Of a stretch of DNA of 64,000 bases, positions 49,017 through 60,677 are shown in pieces. The notes beneath the pieces are model-generated. The model was given only the letters and a program-made list of their open reading frames with translations, did no database searches and had not been told where the DNA came from. The stretch covers positions 6,740,154-6,804,153 of the forward strand of contig NZ_KI632511.1 in assembly GCF_000504285.1 (NCBI RefSeq), given 5' to 3'. The position numbers and the translations under genes were made by a program. The stretch comes from Actinospica robiniae DSM 44927 (GTDB lineage Bacteria > Actinomycetota > Actinomycetes > Streptomycetales > Catenulisporaceae). Each line of letters starts with the position of its first letter. Position 1 is the first letter of the stretch.

Positions 49017-50681
49017 ATGAGCAGAGAGCGGTGGCAGGCGGCGTACGACGCCGCTCCGAAGACCGACCGGGACACCACGACCATCAGCGGCGAGCCGACC
49101 GAACCGGTGTACGGGCCGGCGGACGACGAGCAGGCCGCGGCGACCCCGGCCTTCGACCGGATCGGCTGGCCGGGGCAGTTCCCCTACACCCGCGGGCTGC
49201 ACCCGACCGGGTACCGCGGGCGGCCGTGGACGATAAGGCAGTTCGCGGGCTTCGGCAGCGCGGCGGACACGAACGAGCGGTTCCGGGCGATCCTGGCCGC
49301 CGGCGGCGGCGGGCTCTCGGTGGCCTTCGACATGCCGACGCTGATGGGGCGCGACTCGGACGAGTCGCGGTCGCTCGGCGAGGTCGGGCACTGCGGCGTG
49401 GCCATCGACTCGGCCGCCGACATGGACGTGCTCTTCCGCGGGATCCCGCTGGGGGAGGTGACCACCTCGATGACCATCAGCGGACCGGCCGTGCCGGTGT
49501 TCTGCATGTACGTGGTGGCCGCGGAGCGGCAGGGGGTCGCGCCGTCCGTGCTCAACGGCACCCTGCAGACCGACATCTTCAAGGAGTACATCGCGCAGAA
49601 GGAGTGGCTCTTCCCGCCCGAGCCGCACCTGCGCCTGATCGGCGACCTGATGGAGCACTGCGCCCGCGAGATCCCGGCCTACAAGCCGCTCTCGGTCTCC
49701 GGCTACCACATCCGCGAGGCCGGCTCGACGGCCGCGCAGGAGCTGGCCTACACGCTGGCGGACGGATTCGGCTACGTCGAGCTGGGCCTCGACCGCGGGC
49801 TCGACATCGACGTGTTCGCGCCGGGGCTCTCCTTCTTCTTCGACGCGCACATCGACTTCTTCGAGGAGATCGCCAAGTTCCGCGCGGCCCGCCGGATCTG
49901 GGCGCGCTGGCTGCGCGACGTCTACGGCGCCAAGACGGCCAAGGCGCAGTGGCTGCGCTTCCACACCCAGACGGCGGGCGTCTCGCTCACCGCGCAGCAG
50001 CCGGAGAACAACATCGTGCGCACGGCGATCGAGGCGCTGGCCGCCGTGCTGGGCGGCACCAACTCGCTGCACACCAACGCGCTCGACGAGGTGCTGGCGC
50101 TGCCCTCGGCCAAGGCGGCCGAGATCGCGCTGCGCACCCAGCAGGTGATCCTCGAGGAGACCGGCGCGGCCAACGTGGCCGACCCGCTCGGCGGGTCCTG
50201 GTACATCGAGGCGCTCACCGACCGGATCGAGGCGCAGGCCGAGGAGATCTTCCAGCGGATCAAGGACCTCGGCGGCGACGGCAGCATCACCGCGGGCCTG
50301 CTGCGCGGCATCGACGAGGGCTACTTCACCGGGGAGATCGCCGAGGCCTCCTTCCGCTACCAGCGGGCGGTGGAGAAGGGCGAGAAGCGCGTCGTCGGGG
50401 TCAACGCGCACACCGAGTCGATCGAGGAGCCGCTGGAGATCCTGCGGGTCTCGCACGAGGTCGAGCTCGCGCAGAACCGGGAGCTCGGCGCCCGGCGGGC
50501 GGCTCGGGACAACGCGAAGGTGCAGGCCACGCTGGCCGAGCTCAAGCGCGGCGCGGAGACCGAGGGCGAGAACCTGATCCAGCCGATGCTGGAGGCGGTG
50601 CGGGCCGAGGCCACGCTGGGCGAGATCTGCGGCGTGCTCAAGGACGTGTTCGGCACGTATACGGAGCCTGCGCGCTTCTGA
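49017..50681 (+). CDS. icmA: Isobutyryl-CoA mutase large subunit
   Basis: The product is 554 residues: a methylmalonyl-CoA-mutase-type TIM barrel without the B12-binding domain, which must come from a separate small subunit not in this window. Residues that set substrate choice match isobutyryl-CoA mutase: Phe76 in RQFAGFG, where methylmalonyl-CoA mutase has Tyr, and Gln194 in YIAQKEW, where the mutase has Arg. [19 protein letters not shown] and [17 protein letters not shown] are conserved. It interconverts isobutyryl-CoA and n-butyryl-CoA, linking valine breakdown to the C4 pool made by Ccr. The start is ATG at 49017, right after the palindrome. MeaB is the expected chaperone. Confidence 0.88.
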   Translation: MSRERWQAAYDAAPKTDRDTTTISGEPTEPVYGPADDEQAAATPAFDRIGWPGQFPYTRGLHPTGYRGRPWTIRQFAGFGSAADTNERFRAILAAGGGGLSVAFDMPTLMGRDSDESRSLGEVGHCGVAIDSAADMDVLFRGIPLGEVTTSMTISGPAVPVFCMYVVAAERQGVAPSVLNGTLQTDIFKEYIAQKEWLFPPEPHLRLIGDLMEHCAREIPAYKPLSVSGYHIREAGSTAAQELAYTLADGFGYVELGLDRGLDIDVFAPGLSFFFDAHIDFFEEIAKFRAARRIWARWLRDVYGAKTAKAQWLRFHTQTAGVSLTAQQPENNIVRTAIEALAAVLGGTNSLHTNALDEVLALPSAKAAEIALRTQQVILEETGAANVADPLGGSWYIEALTDRIEAQAEEIFQRIKDLGGDGSITAGLLRGIDEGYFTGEIAEASFRYQRAVEKGEKRVVGVNAHTESIEEPLEILRVSHEVELAQNRELGARRAARDNAKVQATLAELKRGAETEGENLIQPMLEAVRAEATLGEICGVLKDVFGTYTEPARF

Positions 50682-50698
50682 CGCGGCGTCGGAACGGC

Positions 50699-50730
50699 AC
50701 GGAGGGCGGCTCGAACGAGCCGCCCTCCGT
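50699..50730. terminator. Bidirectional hairpin between icmA and the next convergent gene
   Basis: ACGGAGGGCGGCTCG (50699-50713) pairs exactly with 50716-50730 around a 2-base loop. It lies 17 bases after icmA and 15 bases after the convergent gene's stop, so it can end both transcripts. Confidence 0.85.
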
Positions 50731-50745
50731 CATGAGCCCGCGAGG

Positions 50746-51516
50746 TCAGGGCCGCCCAGGCCAGCGGCTGTACTCCCGCAGCCGGGTCACGTCGAAGAAC
50801 GCGATGACCAGCGCGAGCACCGCGCCGATGAGGTCCACCACGGAGCTGAGCTGGTACCGGCTGACGGCCTCCTTGATCACCCCGTGATCGAGCCGGTTGG
50901 TGACGGCCAGGAGAAGAGACAGAGTTGCCGTGACGCTCGGCGGTACACGCCAATGGATGCGACGAGTCCAGGACGGCGTGCCCTTGGGCACGGGCGGCCA
51001 GTACGCCGGAATCCCCATGGTGCGGAACGACGCGTTCGTGCTCTGCATCGGGTGTGGCGCCACGCCGGGCAGCTTGGCCACGTAGAGGCGCACGCGGTTC
51101 CAGATCAGGCCCGGTGCGCAGAGCGCGATGACGGACAAGAAACCCAGGGCGGCGAAGCTGTTCGAGGTGTGGATCGCGGCGTTCCACTGGTCCCGGGTCG
51201 TCGTCGGGGAGACGAGCAGGGCGTGCAGGTGCATGTTCTCGAAACCGAAGAAGATCAGGACGCCGGCCAGGACGAGCCGGCAGGCCACCTGGGCCAGGAT
51301 CAGCCGGAAGGCGATCGGCCAGGTGATCTTCGCCGCCGCTCGCGCCTGGGTCTGCTGCTGCCGCTCGAGCCGCGCGGCCTGCTGCGGTGTGCGTTTCCGC
51401 GGCACGCCGGCCTTCGGTACCCCGCCCCGCTGCGTCGGCACCGCCCAGGGATCCCCGGGCGCCGCCTTCGCCGCCTCCGAGGTCCCCACTGGCTCCTTCG
51501 TCGGCCCAGCACTCAT
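50746..51516 (-). CDS. Four-helix membrane protein of unknown function
   Basis: The product is 256 residues. A 65-residue polar N-terminus with Pro/Gln/Arg (RKRTPQQAARLERQQQTQAR) is followed by two transmembrane helices (FRLILAQVACRLVLAGVLIF; FAALGFLSVIALCAPGLIW), a loop, and two more (VTATLSLLLAVTN; SSVVDLIGAVLALVIAFFDV). The end REYSRWPGRP is basic. I do not recognise a family. ATG at 51516 has GGAGGGG upstream. It is convergent with icmA and upstream of it on its own strand is the operon of the YbjQ-like proteins, 91 bases away. Confidence 0.65.
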   Translation of the reverse strand: MSAGPTKEPVGTSEAAKAAPGDPWAVPTQRGGVPKAGVPRKRTPQQAARLERQQQTQARAAAKITWPIAFRLILAQVACRLVLAGVLIFFGFENMHLHALLVSPTTTRDQWNAAIHTSNSFAALGFLSVIALCAPGLIWNRVRLYVAKLPGVAPHPMQSTNASFRTMGIPAYWPPVPKGTPSWTRRIHWRVPPSVTATLSLLLAVTNRLDHGVIKEAVSRYQLSSVVDLIGAVLALVIAFFDVTRLREYSRWPGRP

Positions 51517-51607
51517 TACCGAATCCCCTCCAGACGGATCACGCTCATCGTGCAGCGAGCGCACTATATCCGGGGCGGGGATGGCGGCAATAGTCGAATA
51601 TGCGGGC

Positions 51608-52042
51608 TCAGCCGCCCAGGTAGCGCTGCAGCGCCTCCCGGGCCCGCGCGCTCGACGCCGCGGCGTCGGCCAGGCCCTTGGCCAACGCGGTGATCCACTC
51701 GTCCAGGCCCACCTGCTGCCGGGAGAGCACCACGCCGCGCACCTCCTTGCAGACCTCGCCGACCGGACGCCCCCGGTCCATCCGCAGGCCGAGCCGCGTC
51801 TCGCCGAGAGCGACGTCGAGCGAGGTGACGGTGCCCTCGCGGCCCGCCACCCGGTCGGCCATGCTGCGCTTGCGCTCGACCTGCACCGCACCCGGAGGCA
51901 GCGACTCGACCAGGTTGACCGAGAGCACCTTCGCGTACACGTCGAGGTCGGCGCTGTCCTGCCGCAGCGCGGCGGCCAGCAGCTCGACGTCCATTCCGGC
52001 GGAGCCGCTCGTCGGCTCCAGATCTGCACCCATGCCGACCAT
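51608..52042 (-). CDS. Conserved hypothetical protein at the end of the YbjQ operon
   Basis: The product is 144 residues, cytoplasmic, mixed alpha/beta. It contains LLAAALRQDSADLDVYAKVL, VESLPPGAVQVERKRSMADR, REGTVTSLDVALGETRLGLR and a helical end with REALQRYLGG. I do not recognise a named family; it resembles small conserved actinomycete proteins found beside YbjQ-type genes. ATG at 52042 begins 4 bases after the stop of the preceding double-YbjQ gene, so the three genes 53784-51608 form one operon. Confidence 0.65.
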   Translation of the reverse strand: MVGMGADLEPTSGSAGMDVELLAAALRQDSADLDVYAKVLSVNLVESLPPGAVQVERKRSMADRVAGREGTVTSLDVALGETRLGLRMDRGRPVGEVCKEVRGVVLSRQQVGLDEWITALAKGLADAAASSARAREALQRYLGG

Positions 52043-52046
52043 GCTC

Positions 52047-52892
52047 TCAGTTGTCGAGGGACAGCACCATGGTGGGCCGGTCGATCACGTGGTCACCGCG
52101 CAGCGGGCGCACGGCCGTGCCGATCGCGAAGAACTCCGTGGTGTGCCCGCCCCAGGTGTGCGAGTGCTGGCGCAGCTGCACGCCCACGATGCCCTCGGCG
52201 TGCAGGGCCTCGGCCTCCGCCTGCATCCGGCTCATGGCCAGCTCGCGCGCGTCGTACAGCGCCTGGGTGAACTGCGGGATCTCCACGTTGCGGCCCATGT
52301 TGCCGAAGACCTGGCCCATCCGCTGGTGCGCGATGTGATAGACGCACGAGCCCATCACCATGTCCAGCGGGGCGTAGCCGGCCCGGATCAGGGTCCAGAA
52401 GTCCTGGCCGCTCAGGTCCGAGGTGAACGGCTTGCCCTTGTTGTTGCGCCAGCCGTGCGCGTGGTCGCCGTGGTCGGCGCCGTCCGCCTTCACCGCCGTG
52501 CCGATGGCGATGAACTCGGCGATGTCCGCGCCGAACTCCTTGAACTCCACCTCGAGCCGCACGCCCACGATGCCGTCCGCGCCGAGCGCGCTGGCCTCGG
52601 CCTCCATCCGGCTCATGGCCAGTTCGCGGGCGTGGTACATGGCCTGGGACAGGGTGTCGAGCTCCTGGTTCTTCGACCACCGGCCGAGCTGGATGCCCAC
52701 GTGGTAGATGGACGAGCCCAGCACCAGCCCGAGCGGGCGGAACCCGGCCTCGCGCACCAGCAGGAACTCGTTCACGGTCAGGTCTGAGGTGAAGATCCCG
52801 CCCTTGCCCGGTTGCAGCTGCGCCAGCCGGCGCATCGCGTCCTCGGGCACACCCTCATCATGCAGGGCCTTCTCGGTGCTCTGATCGGACAT
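52047..52892 (-). CDS. Double YbjQ-type (heavy-metal-binding/UPF0145) domain protein, copy B
   Basis: The product is 281 residues with two YbjQ-like domains in tandem. Domain 1 has FTSDLTVNEFLLVREAGFRP, LGLVLGSSIYHVGIQ, ARELAMSRMEAEASALGADG and IVGVRLEVEF; domain 2 repeats the order with FTSDLSGQDFWTLIRAGYAP, LDMVMGSCVYHIAHQ, ARELAMSRMQAEAEALHAEG and IVGVQLRQHS. Single-domain YbjQ proteins form pentamers, so a fused pair may build a pseudo-decamer (inference). Function unknown; the metal-binding label comes from family names only. It starts 1 base after the stop of copy A. Confidence 0.78.
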   Translation of the reverse strand: MSDQSTEKALHDEGVPEDAMRRLAQLQPGKGGIFTSDLTVNEFLLVREAGFRPLGLVLGSSIYHVGIQLGRWSKNQELDTLSQAMYHARELAMSRMEAEASALGADGIVGVRLEVEFKEFGADIAEFIAIGTAVKADGADHGDHAHGWRNNKGKPFTSDLSGQDFWTLIRAGYAPLDMVMGSCVYHIAHQRMGQVFGNMGRNVEIPQFTQALYDARELAMSRMQAEAEALHAEGIVGVQLRQHSHTWGGHTTEFFAIGTAVRPLRGDHVIDRPTMVLSLDN

Positions 52893-52893
52893 C

Positions 52894-53784
52894 TCACAAA
52901 CCCGTCTTCTGATAGTCGAGGCGCATGATGGTCAATGCCTGGGGGGCCGGCTCCCGGTGGGTCCGGTCGAATCGGGCGACGCTGGTGCCGAGCAGGAACG
53001 CCTCGGCGATGTGGTCGCGCTGTCCCTCGTAGCCGGGGCACTCGCGCTCGCCGATGCGCAGATCGACCTCGTCCACCACCACTCCGTCGCCGCCGTGCTG
53101 GCGGGCGTCCTTGAGCAGCTGGTTGCGCGCGTCGTGGCGGGCGTTGTTGATCAGCTGGGTGTAGCCCGGCACCTCCTGGTTGCCGGCCCAGCGGCTGAGC
53201 GCGGCGCGGGTGCGGTAGTCGTCGTGCCGGGAGGCGATGGAGATGCCCATGGCCAGCCCGGTCGGCACGTACCCGGCGTGGATCAGCTTCGCGAACTCCT
53301 GGCCGGTCACGTGCGAGGTGAACGGCTCGCGCGGCCGGACCCTGCCCCGGGCCCGCACGGCGGTGCCGAGCGCGGTGAACTCGAGGCCGCCGGCGACGAA
53401 CCGGCGCACCTTGAGCGACGCGCCGACGATGCCGTCGCCGCCCAGCGCCCTGCACTCGGCCACGGCCCGGCCGAGCGCGGTGCGCCGGGCGGCGTACATC
53501 GCCTGGACCAGAGCACTGAACGGAGCCCAGGCCCGGGACGAGACATCGGTGGCCATGTTCTGACCCAGATAGCCGCTCCAGGCACCCGAACAGCCGTATC
53601 CGCCCTGATAGCCGATTTGGAACACGGCGGTGCCCAGTACCTGTCCGACGGGGTCGAAACCCACGCCGAGAATCGCGTTGAATTCCTGTGTGCTCAAGGC
53701 GGAACCCCAGGTTGAGCTGCCCTGGATCGTCCGCATGCGGTCCCGTGCGGCTTCGGGAAGCTCGGCTTCCCAGCTTGTCGCCAT
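52894..53784 (-). CDS. Double YbjQ-type domain protein, copy A
   Basis: The product is 296 residues with two YbjQ-like domains: STQEFNAILGVGFDPVGQVL with TALGRAVAECRALGGDGIVG, and VTGQEFAKLIHAGYVPTGLA with ARNQLLKDARQHGGDGVVVD. Domain 1 has a Gly/Tyr-rich insertion (FQIGYQGGYGCSGAWSGYLG). ATG at 53784 has GGAGGGG directly upstream; earlier in-frame ATGs add Arg-rich sequence. It is the first gene of a three-gene operon and diverges from glgX, 100 bases away. Confidence 0.78.
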   Translation of the reverse strand: MATSWEAELPEAARDRMRTIQGSSTWGSALSTQEFNAILGVGFDPVGQVLGTAVFQIGYQGGYGCSGAWSGYLGQNMATDVSSRAWAPFSALVQAMYAARRTALGRAVAECRALGGDGIVGASLKVRRFVAGGLEFTALGTAVRARGRVRPREPFTSHVTGQEFAKLIHAGYVPTGLAMGISIASRHDDYRTRAALSRWAGNQEVPGYTQLINNARHDARNQLLKDARQHGGDGVVVDEVDLRIGERECPGYEGQRDHIAEAFLLGTSVARFDRTHREPAPQALTIMRLDYQKTGL

Positions 53785-53884
53785 AGCCCCTCCGGCTCTC
53801 CTCGCTCGTGGAACGGAGGTTATCTCCCGTCGCCCAGGGTATTGCATGGGGCGTGTTCGGCGAATAAAGGGAGTGCTGATTCTC

Positions 53885-56005
<2,121 letters not shown>

Positions 56006-56085
56006 TCTGACCTGGTTCGACCGGTTTCGGGCCGGTTGTGCCCACGCGCCAATGTGTGTGTGGTCACACCCGGATCCGACCCTTA

Positions 56086-56134
56086 CCGCGCGTGTCGACG
56101 GGGTCGCCCCCGGTTGACGCGCGCGGGTTTTTTT
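56086..56134 (+). terminator. Intrinsic terminator of glgX with seven T residues
   Basis: CCGCGCGTGTCGACGGGG (56086-56103) pairs with 56107-56125 over most of its length with some G-U pairs, around a short loop, and TTTTTTT follows at 56128-56134. This is a classical Rho-independent terminator, 80 bases after the glgX stop. Confidence 0.8.
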
Positions 56135-56545
56135 CGCGTTCAGCGGGAGATCTCCGGCTGTTTATGTCGCCCGAGACCACCCCGACGCACGGTTGTGCGA
56201 GAAATTTACCCCCCACCCGGTGTCTCGCCATTCGATACGTGCGCTAGTCTTCCTCCGTCGCAGGCCCGCCGAACCCACCGGCGTGCCTGAATTGTGGCGT
56301 TCCTGCGCAACTTCATGAGATTGGCCCGCTACGGCGTGTACTTCCGCTAACGGCATGAAAACGGCATGATGGCCGACTGATCACATTTGTGCAACGGAGC
56401 CCCGTTCGCGCTTCCCATCCGGCCGGGTACTAGGTCAGGCTGCATTTCTGAGACAGAGCTTTCTTCAGTTCACTGCACCAGCCGCGGTGACCCCGCGCCT
56501 GCGCGGGCTCGCCGCTGTACCGACCAGAAGACAGGACGCGACGCG
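56135..56545. other. Upstream region of the peptide importer operon
   Basis: No gene is visible. The region holds the promoter(s) of the dpp operon, but I cannot fix one: TAGTCT near 56249 is a -10 candidate. A direct repeat ACGGCATGA occurs twice at about 56350-56370. The leader is long (over 150 bases if transcription starts near the direct repeat), so post-transcriptional control is possible. Confidence 0.35.
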
Positions 56546-57544
56546 ATGACGTTGATCGAGGAGACGGGCACGGCCGGCATACCGCCGGAGCCCGATGCAC
56601 TCGCCGTGGCCGCCCGTCGGGACATCGAGGGCCGTTCGCTCGGACGCATCGCGTGGACCCGGCTGCGCCGGGACAAGGTCGCCATGGCCGGCGGGGTCCT
56701 GGTGATCCTGCTCATCCTCGTGGCGATCTTCGCCCCGCTGCTGGCCAGCCTCGAGGGCCAGGACCCGAACTCGCTCAACAGTTCCCTGATCGACGCGAAC
56801 TACTCCACGCCGATCGGCGGGTGGGGCGGCATCAGCGCGCACCACTGGCTCGGCGTGGACCTGCCCAACGGGCGCGACCTGTTCAGCCGGATCGTCTACG
56901 GTGCCCGCTACTCGCTGGGCATCGCCGGCGTCTCCACCGCCTTCGCCCTCGTACTCGGGGTCGTCGTCGGCATGGTGGCCGGCTACTTCGGCGGCATCGT
57001 CGACAACGTGCTCAGCCGCCTGATGGACCTGGTGCTGGCGTTCCCGGTGCTGCTGCTCTCGATCTCGATCCTGGGCGTCCTGCCCAACAGCGCCTTCGGC
57101 CTGTCCGGCAACGGACTGCGGATCGGGCTGGTGGTCTTCGTGATCGGCTTCTTCTCCTGGCCGTACATCGGCCGAATCGTGCGCGGCCAGACCATGGCCC
57201 TGCGTGAGCGCGAGTTCGTCGACGCCGCGCGCAGCCTCGGTGCGAGCCCCTTCCGCATCATCTTCAAAGAGATCCTGCCGAACCTGCTGGCGCCGATCCT
57301 GGTGGTGGCGACCCTGTTGATCCCGGCGAACATCCTGTTCGAGGCCGCGCTCTCCTTCCTCGGCGTGGGTATGCGCGAACCGACCCCGAGCTGGGGCGCG
57401 ATGATCAACTCGGCCATCCAGACCTTCCAGATCGACCCGGAGTTCCTGATCGTCCCGGGTTCGGCGATCTTCCTCACCGTCCTCGCCTTCAACCTCTTCG
57501 GCGACGGGCTGCGCGACGCCTTCGATCCCAAGGCCTCCCGCTGA
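56546..57544 (+). CDS. dppC: Peptide/nickel ABC importer permease, DppC type
   Basis: The product is 332 residues. A 45-residue cytoplasmic N-terminus ends RIAWTRLRRDKVAMAGGVLV, the OppC/DppC amino-terminal signature, and is followed by six transmembrane helices. The cytoplasmic EAA loop is REREFVDAARSLGASPFRII with the conserved Gly. The C-terminus GDGLRDAFDPKASR is typical. It forms the membrane channel with DppB. ATG at 56546 is used because the preceding in-frame residues are not family-like; the ribosome-binding site is weak (CAGGA). It is the first gene of the operon, which is unusual, since the binding protein is normally first. Confidence 0.92.
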   Translation: MTLIEETGTAGIPPEPDALAVAARRDIEGRSLGRIAWTRLRRDKVAMAGGVLVILLILVAIFAPLLASLEGQDPNSLNSSLIDANYSTPIGGWGGISAHHWLGVDLPNGRDLFSRIVYGARYSLGIAGVSTAFALVLGVVVGMVAGYFGGIVDNVLSRLMDLVLAFPVLLLSISILGVLPNSAFGLSGNGLRIGLVVFVIGFFSWPYIGRIVRGQTMALREREFVDAARSLGASPFRIIFKEILPNLLAPILVVATLLIPANILFEAALSFLGVGMREPTPSWGAMINSAIQTFQIDPEFLIVPGSAIFLTVLAFNLFGDGLRDAFDPKASR

Positions 57545-57630
57545 TCAAGACGTCCTGCCTTCACCAGGCCGGATCCCACGCACCACAGCAAGTACCACCT
57601 GGTCGTTCACAGAGGGGTTCAACCGAAAAA

Positions 57631-59418
57631 ATGCGAAAGCGCAAAGTACTCGCACTCACGGCCGGCGCGGTGGCTCTGACCACCGGCCTGACCGCGTGCG
57701 GCAGCTCGTCCAAGAGTGGCGCGAGCGCCTCGAACAGTAGCTACAACGCGGGTATCACCTCGATCGTGAACGCGTCCTCGAAGACGGGCGGCACTCTGCG
57801 CTACGCCCTGACCTCGGGCTGGGACTCGGACGACACGGGTAACACCTACGACGCCTTCTCCTGGGACTTCGCCCGCCTCTACGGTCGCAGCCTGCTGGCC
57901 TACACCCGCGTTCCGGGCACCGCCGGCCTCGCGCTGCAGGGCGACCTGGCCAAGAGCTACACCACCAGCAAGGACGGTCTGACCTGGACCTTCACCCTCC
58001 AGCAGGGCGTCAAGTTCCAGGACGGCACCACGGTCACCTCGGCCGACGTCAAGTACGCGATCGAGCGTTCGAACTGGGGCCAGGACACCCTGAGCCAGGG
58101 TCCGAACTACTTCAAGTCGGAGATCGTCGACGCGACGAACTACCAGGGTCCGTACAAGGACAAGAAGGCGACCGACGGCGTCTCCGGCATCCAGACCCCG
58201 GATGACAACACCATCGTCTTCAAGCTCAAGCAGCCGTTCGCCGACTTCGGCTACCTGGCCACCCTCGCCGACACCATGCCGGTCGAGCGGTCCAAGGACA
58301 CCGGCCTCGGCTACGCCAACAACGTCCAGTCGACCGGCCAGTACGAGATCCAGTCGTACACCCCGGACAAGCAGATGACGCTGGTGCCGAACCCGCAGTT
58401 CGACGCCTCGACTGACCCGAACCACCAGCACACGCTGACGGCCAGCAAGATCACCGTGGCCATGAGCATGACCCAGGACCAGATCGACCAGGGGCTGCTG
58501 CACGGCACCCTTGACGGCGACCTGGACGGCGTCGGCGTGGGCACCACCGCTCAGGCGCAGATCCTGGCGAACCCGACGCTCAAGGCGCAGTCCGACGACA
58601 CCTACACCGGTGCGCTGTCGTACATGACCATCAACACCCAGGTCGCGCCGTTCGACAACGTCTCGTGCCGTCAGGCCGTCGAGTACGCGGTCAACAAGGT
58701 CACGGTGCAGCAGGCCCTCGGCGGCTCCATCGGCGGCGGCGACATAGCCTCCACCGTGCTGCCCCCGACCGTCGCCGGCTACGCCGAGGCGAACCAGTAC
58801 CCGTCCGCGGGCAACGCCGGTGACGACTCCAAGGCCCAGCAGCTGCTCAGCACCTGCAAGCAGGCCGAGCCGAGTGCCTTCAACTCGAACGGTTCGCTCG
58901 ACGTCAACCTCTCGACCCGGTCCGACCGGCCCAAGGAGGTCAACGCGGCGGTCGCCATCCAGGCGGCGCTGAAGAAGGCGAACATCAACGTCACGATCGA
59001 CAAGTACCCGTTCAACAAGTACGACAGCGAGTTCGCGGGTAACGACACGTTCGTCAAGCAGAACAAGATCGGCCTGTCGATGATGAAGTGGGGCGCCGAC
59101 TGGCAGGACGGCTACGGCTTCATGGACCAGATCATCACCAAGGACGGCATCCGTCCCGACGGCGGCAGCAGCGACCTCGGCGACTACGACTCGCCGGCCG
59201 TGGACGCGATGTTCGCCACCGCGCTGAAGACCACGGACACCGCCGCTCGCAACGCGATGTGGACCAAGATCGACGCGCAGGTCATGTCCGACGCCGCGAT
59301 CGTGCCGCTGGTCTACAACAAGGCCCTGGTCTTCCACCCGGCCCAGGTGACCAACTGGTACGAGGAGGGGGCGTTCGGTATGCCGGACTTCTCGATCCTC
59401 GGCACCACCAACAAGTAG
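57631..59418 (+). CDS. dppA: Peptide ABC importer substrate-binding lipoprotein, DppA type
   Basis: The product is 595 residues. The lipoprotein signal is MRKRKVLALTAGAVALTTGL followed by TAC, giving lipidated Cys23, so it sits on the outer face of the membrane. The family-5 binding-protein fold is recognised by YTTSKDGLTWTFTLQQGVKF, DGTTVTSADVKYAIERS and FKLKQPFADFGYLATLA, with DKMPNP-like DKQMTLVPNPQF. Ligands are probably oligopeptides; dipeptide specificity is not shown. An imperfect hairpin follows the stop, likely to raise its expression above the permeases. Confidence 0.92.
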   Translation: MRKRKVLALTAGAVALTTGLTACGSSSKSGASASNSSYNAGITSIVNASSKTGGTLRYALTSGWDSDDTGNTYDAFSWDFARLYGRSLLAYTRVPGTAGLALQGDLAKSYTTSKDGLTWTFTLQQGVKFQDGTTVTSADVKYAIERSNWGQDTLSQGPNYFKSEIVDATNYQGPYKDKKATDGVSGIQTPDDNTIVFKLKQPFADFGYLATLADTMPVERSKDTGLGYANNVQSTGQYEIQSYTPDKQMTLVPNPQFDASTDPNHQHTLTASKITVAMSMTQDQIDQGLLHGTLDGDLDGVGVGTTAQAQILANPTLKAQSDDTYTGALSYMTINTQVAPFDNVSCRQAVEYAVNKVTVQQALGGSIGGGDIASTVLPPTVAGYAEANQYPSAGNAGDDSKAQQLLSTCKQAEPSAFNSNGSLDVNLSTRSDRPKEVNAAVAIQAALKKANINVTIDKYPFNKYDSEFAGNDTFVKQNKIGLSMMKWGADWQDGYGFMDQIITKDGIRPDGGSSDLGDYDSPAVDAMFATALKTTDTAARNAMWTKIDAQVMSDAAIVPLVYNKALVFHPAQVTNWYEEGAFGMPDFSILGTTNK

Positions 59419-59463
59419 GTCGCCCGAGCGCCCGGCGCTCGAACGACTTCAGCGAGACACCGA

Positions 59464-59500
59464 ACCGCGGTCGGGGGCCGTCGAGGCTCCCGACCGCGGT
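59464..59500 (+). terminator. Intra-operon hairpin after dppA
   Basis: ACCGCGGTCGGG (59464-59475) pairs exactly with 59489-59500 around a 13-base loop that can be narrowed by two more pairs. There is no T-run. It probably protects dppA mRNA and attenuates read-through to dppB. Confidence 0.6.
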
Positions 59501-59604
59501 GCCCCGCTACCACCATGTACGACTTTTCTCATCACCACGAAGGCAGGTGAAGGCGATGGTTCCGCGCTGCACAACGAGCAGCCGGGCCCGCGGCCGATAG
59601 TCTC

Positions 59605-60600
59605 ATGCTGACCTTTATAGTCAGGCGCTTGATCGCCGCAGTCGGCCTGCTGCTCGTGGTCGCTCTGATCACGTACTGCATCTTCTACCAGCTGCCCCTC
59701 TGGGCGGGCATGACGGTGAACAGCTTGGCCTCGGAGTTCGTGGGCAAGTCGCAGAACCCCCAGGCCCTCCAAGGCGTGATCGAACGGTTCCACTTCAATC
59801 AGCCGTTCGTCGTCCAGTACTACGACTACGTCAAGGCGATCCTGGTCGGCGACACGTACTCGGACGGCACGCAGCTGATCCACTGCAACGCCCCGTGCTT
59901 CGGCTACTCCTTCCGCAACGGCGAGCAGGTGTGGCCCACCCTGCTCGACCGCTTCCCGGTGACCTTCTCGATCGCCATCGGCGCGGCGGTGCTGTGGCTG
60001 ATCGCCGGCGTCGGCATCGGCGTCGTCTCGGCCGTGCGCAAGGGCTCGCTCCTCGACCGCGCCACGATGATCACCGCGCTGCTCGGCATCGCCCTGCCGG
60101 TCTACTTCGTCGGCCCGCTGCTGTGGATGGCGGACGGCTTCCCGGCCATCAGCTACACCTCCTTCCTGGGCGACCCGATCGGCTGGGCCCAGTCGCTGTG
60201 GATCCCGTGGGTCGCGCTCGCCTTCGGCTACGCCGCCATCTACGCGCGGATGACCAGGGCCGGCATGCTCGACGCGCTGGGTGAGGACTTCGTGCGCACC
60301 GCCCGGGCCAAGGGCCTGAGCGGCGGCAAGGTCATCTTCCGGCACGGCCTGCGCGCCGCGGTCATGCCGATCGTGACCATGTTCGGCATGGACGTCGGCG
60401 CCGTGCTCGGCGGCGCGGTCCTGCTCGAGGTCAGCTTCTCCCTCCCGGGGCTCGGCCAGCTGGCCATCAACTCGCTGCAGACCAGCGACCTGCCCGTGAT
60501 CATGGGCGTGACGCTGATGGCGGCCTTCTTCGTGATCATCGCCAACCTCCTGGTCGACATCGTCTACGCGTCGCTCGACCCGAGGATCCGGCTCTCATGA
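59605..60600 (+). CDS. dppB: Peptide/nickel ABC importer permease, DppB type
   Basis: The product is 331 residues. MLTFIVRRLIAAVGLLLVVA is the OppB/DppB N-terminus; a large external loop (about 35-110) and five further helices follow. The EAA loop is MLDALGEDFVRTARAKGLSG, and the end DIVYASLDPRIRLS is characteristic. It pairs with DppC. ATG at 59605 lacks a strong ribosome-binding site. The next gene begins near its stop. Confidence 0.92.
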   Translation: MLTFIVRRLIAAVGLLLVVALITYCIFYQLPLWAGMTVNSLASEFVGKSQNPQALQGVIERFHFNQPFVVQYYDYVKAILVGDTYSDGTQLIHCNAPCFGYSFRNGEQVWPTLLDRFPVTFSIAIGAAVLWLIAGVGIGVVSAVRKGSLLDRATMITALLGIALPVYFVGPLLWMADGFPAISYTSFLGDPIGWAQSLWIPWVALAFGYAAIYARMTRAGMLDALGEDFVRTARAKGLSGGKVIFRHGLRAAVMPIVTMFGMDVGAVLGGAVLLEVSFSLPGLGQLAINSLQTSDLPVIMGVTLMAAFFVIIANLLVDIVYASLDPRIRLS

Positions 60601-60677
60601 GCGCGCGCCACGGCGGCGGTGCCGCCGACGAGTTCCGTCAACCCGACTCTGGTCCCGTACCACGGGGAGCACACAGC

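Noticed and set aside
57619-59337. 572-codon open frame antisense to dppA
   Set aside because: It lies wholly over the binding-protein gene; the product is Val/Arg/Gly-rich noise typical of GC-rich antisense frames.
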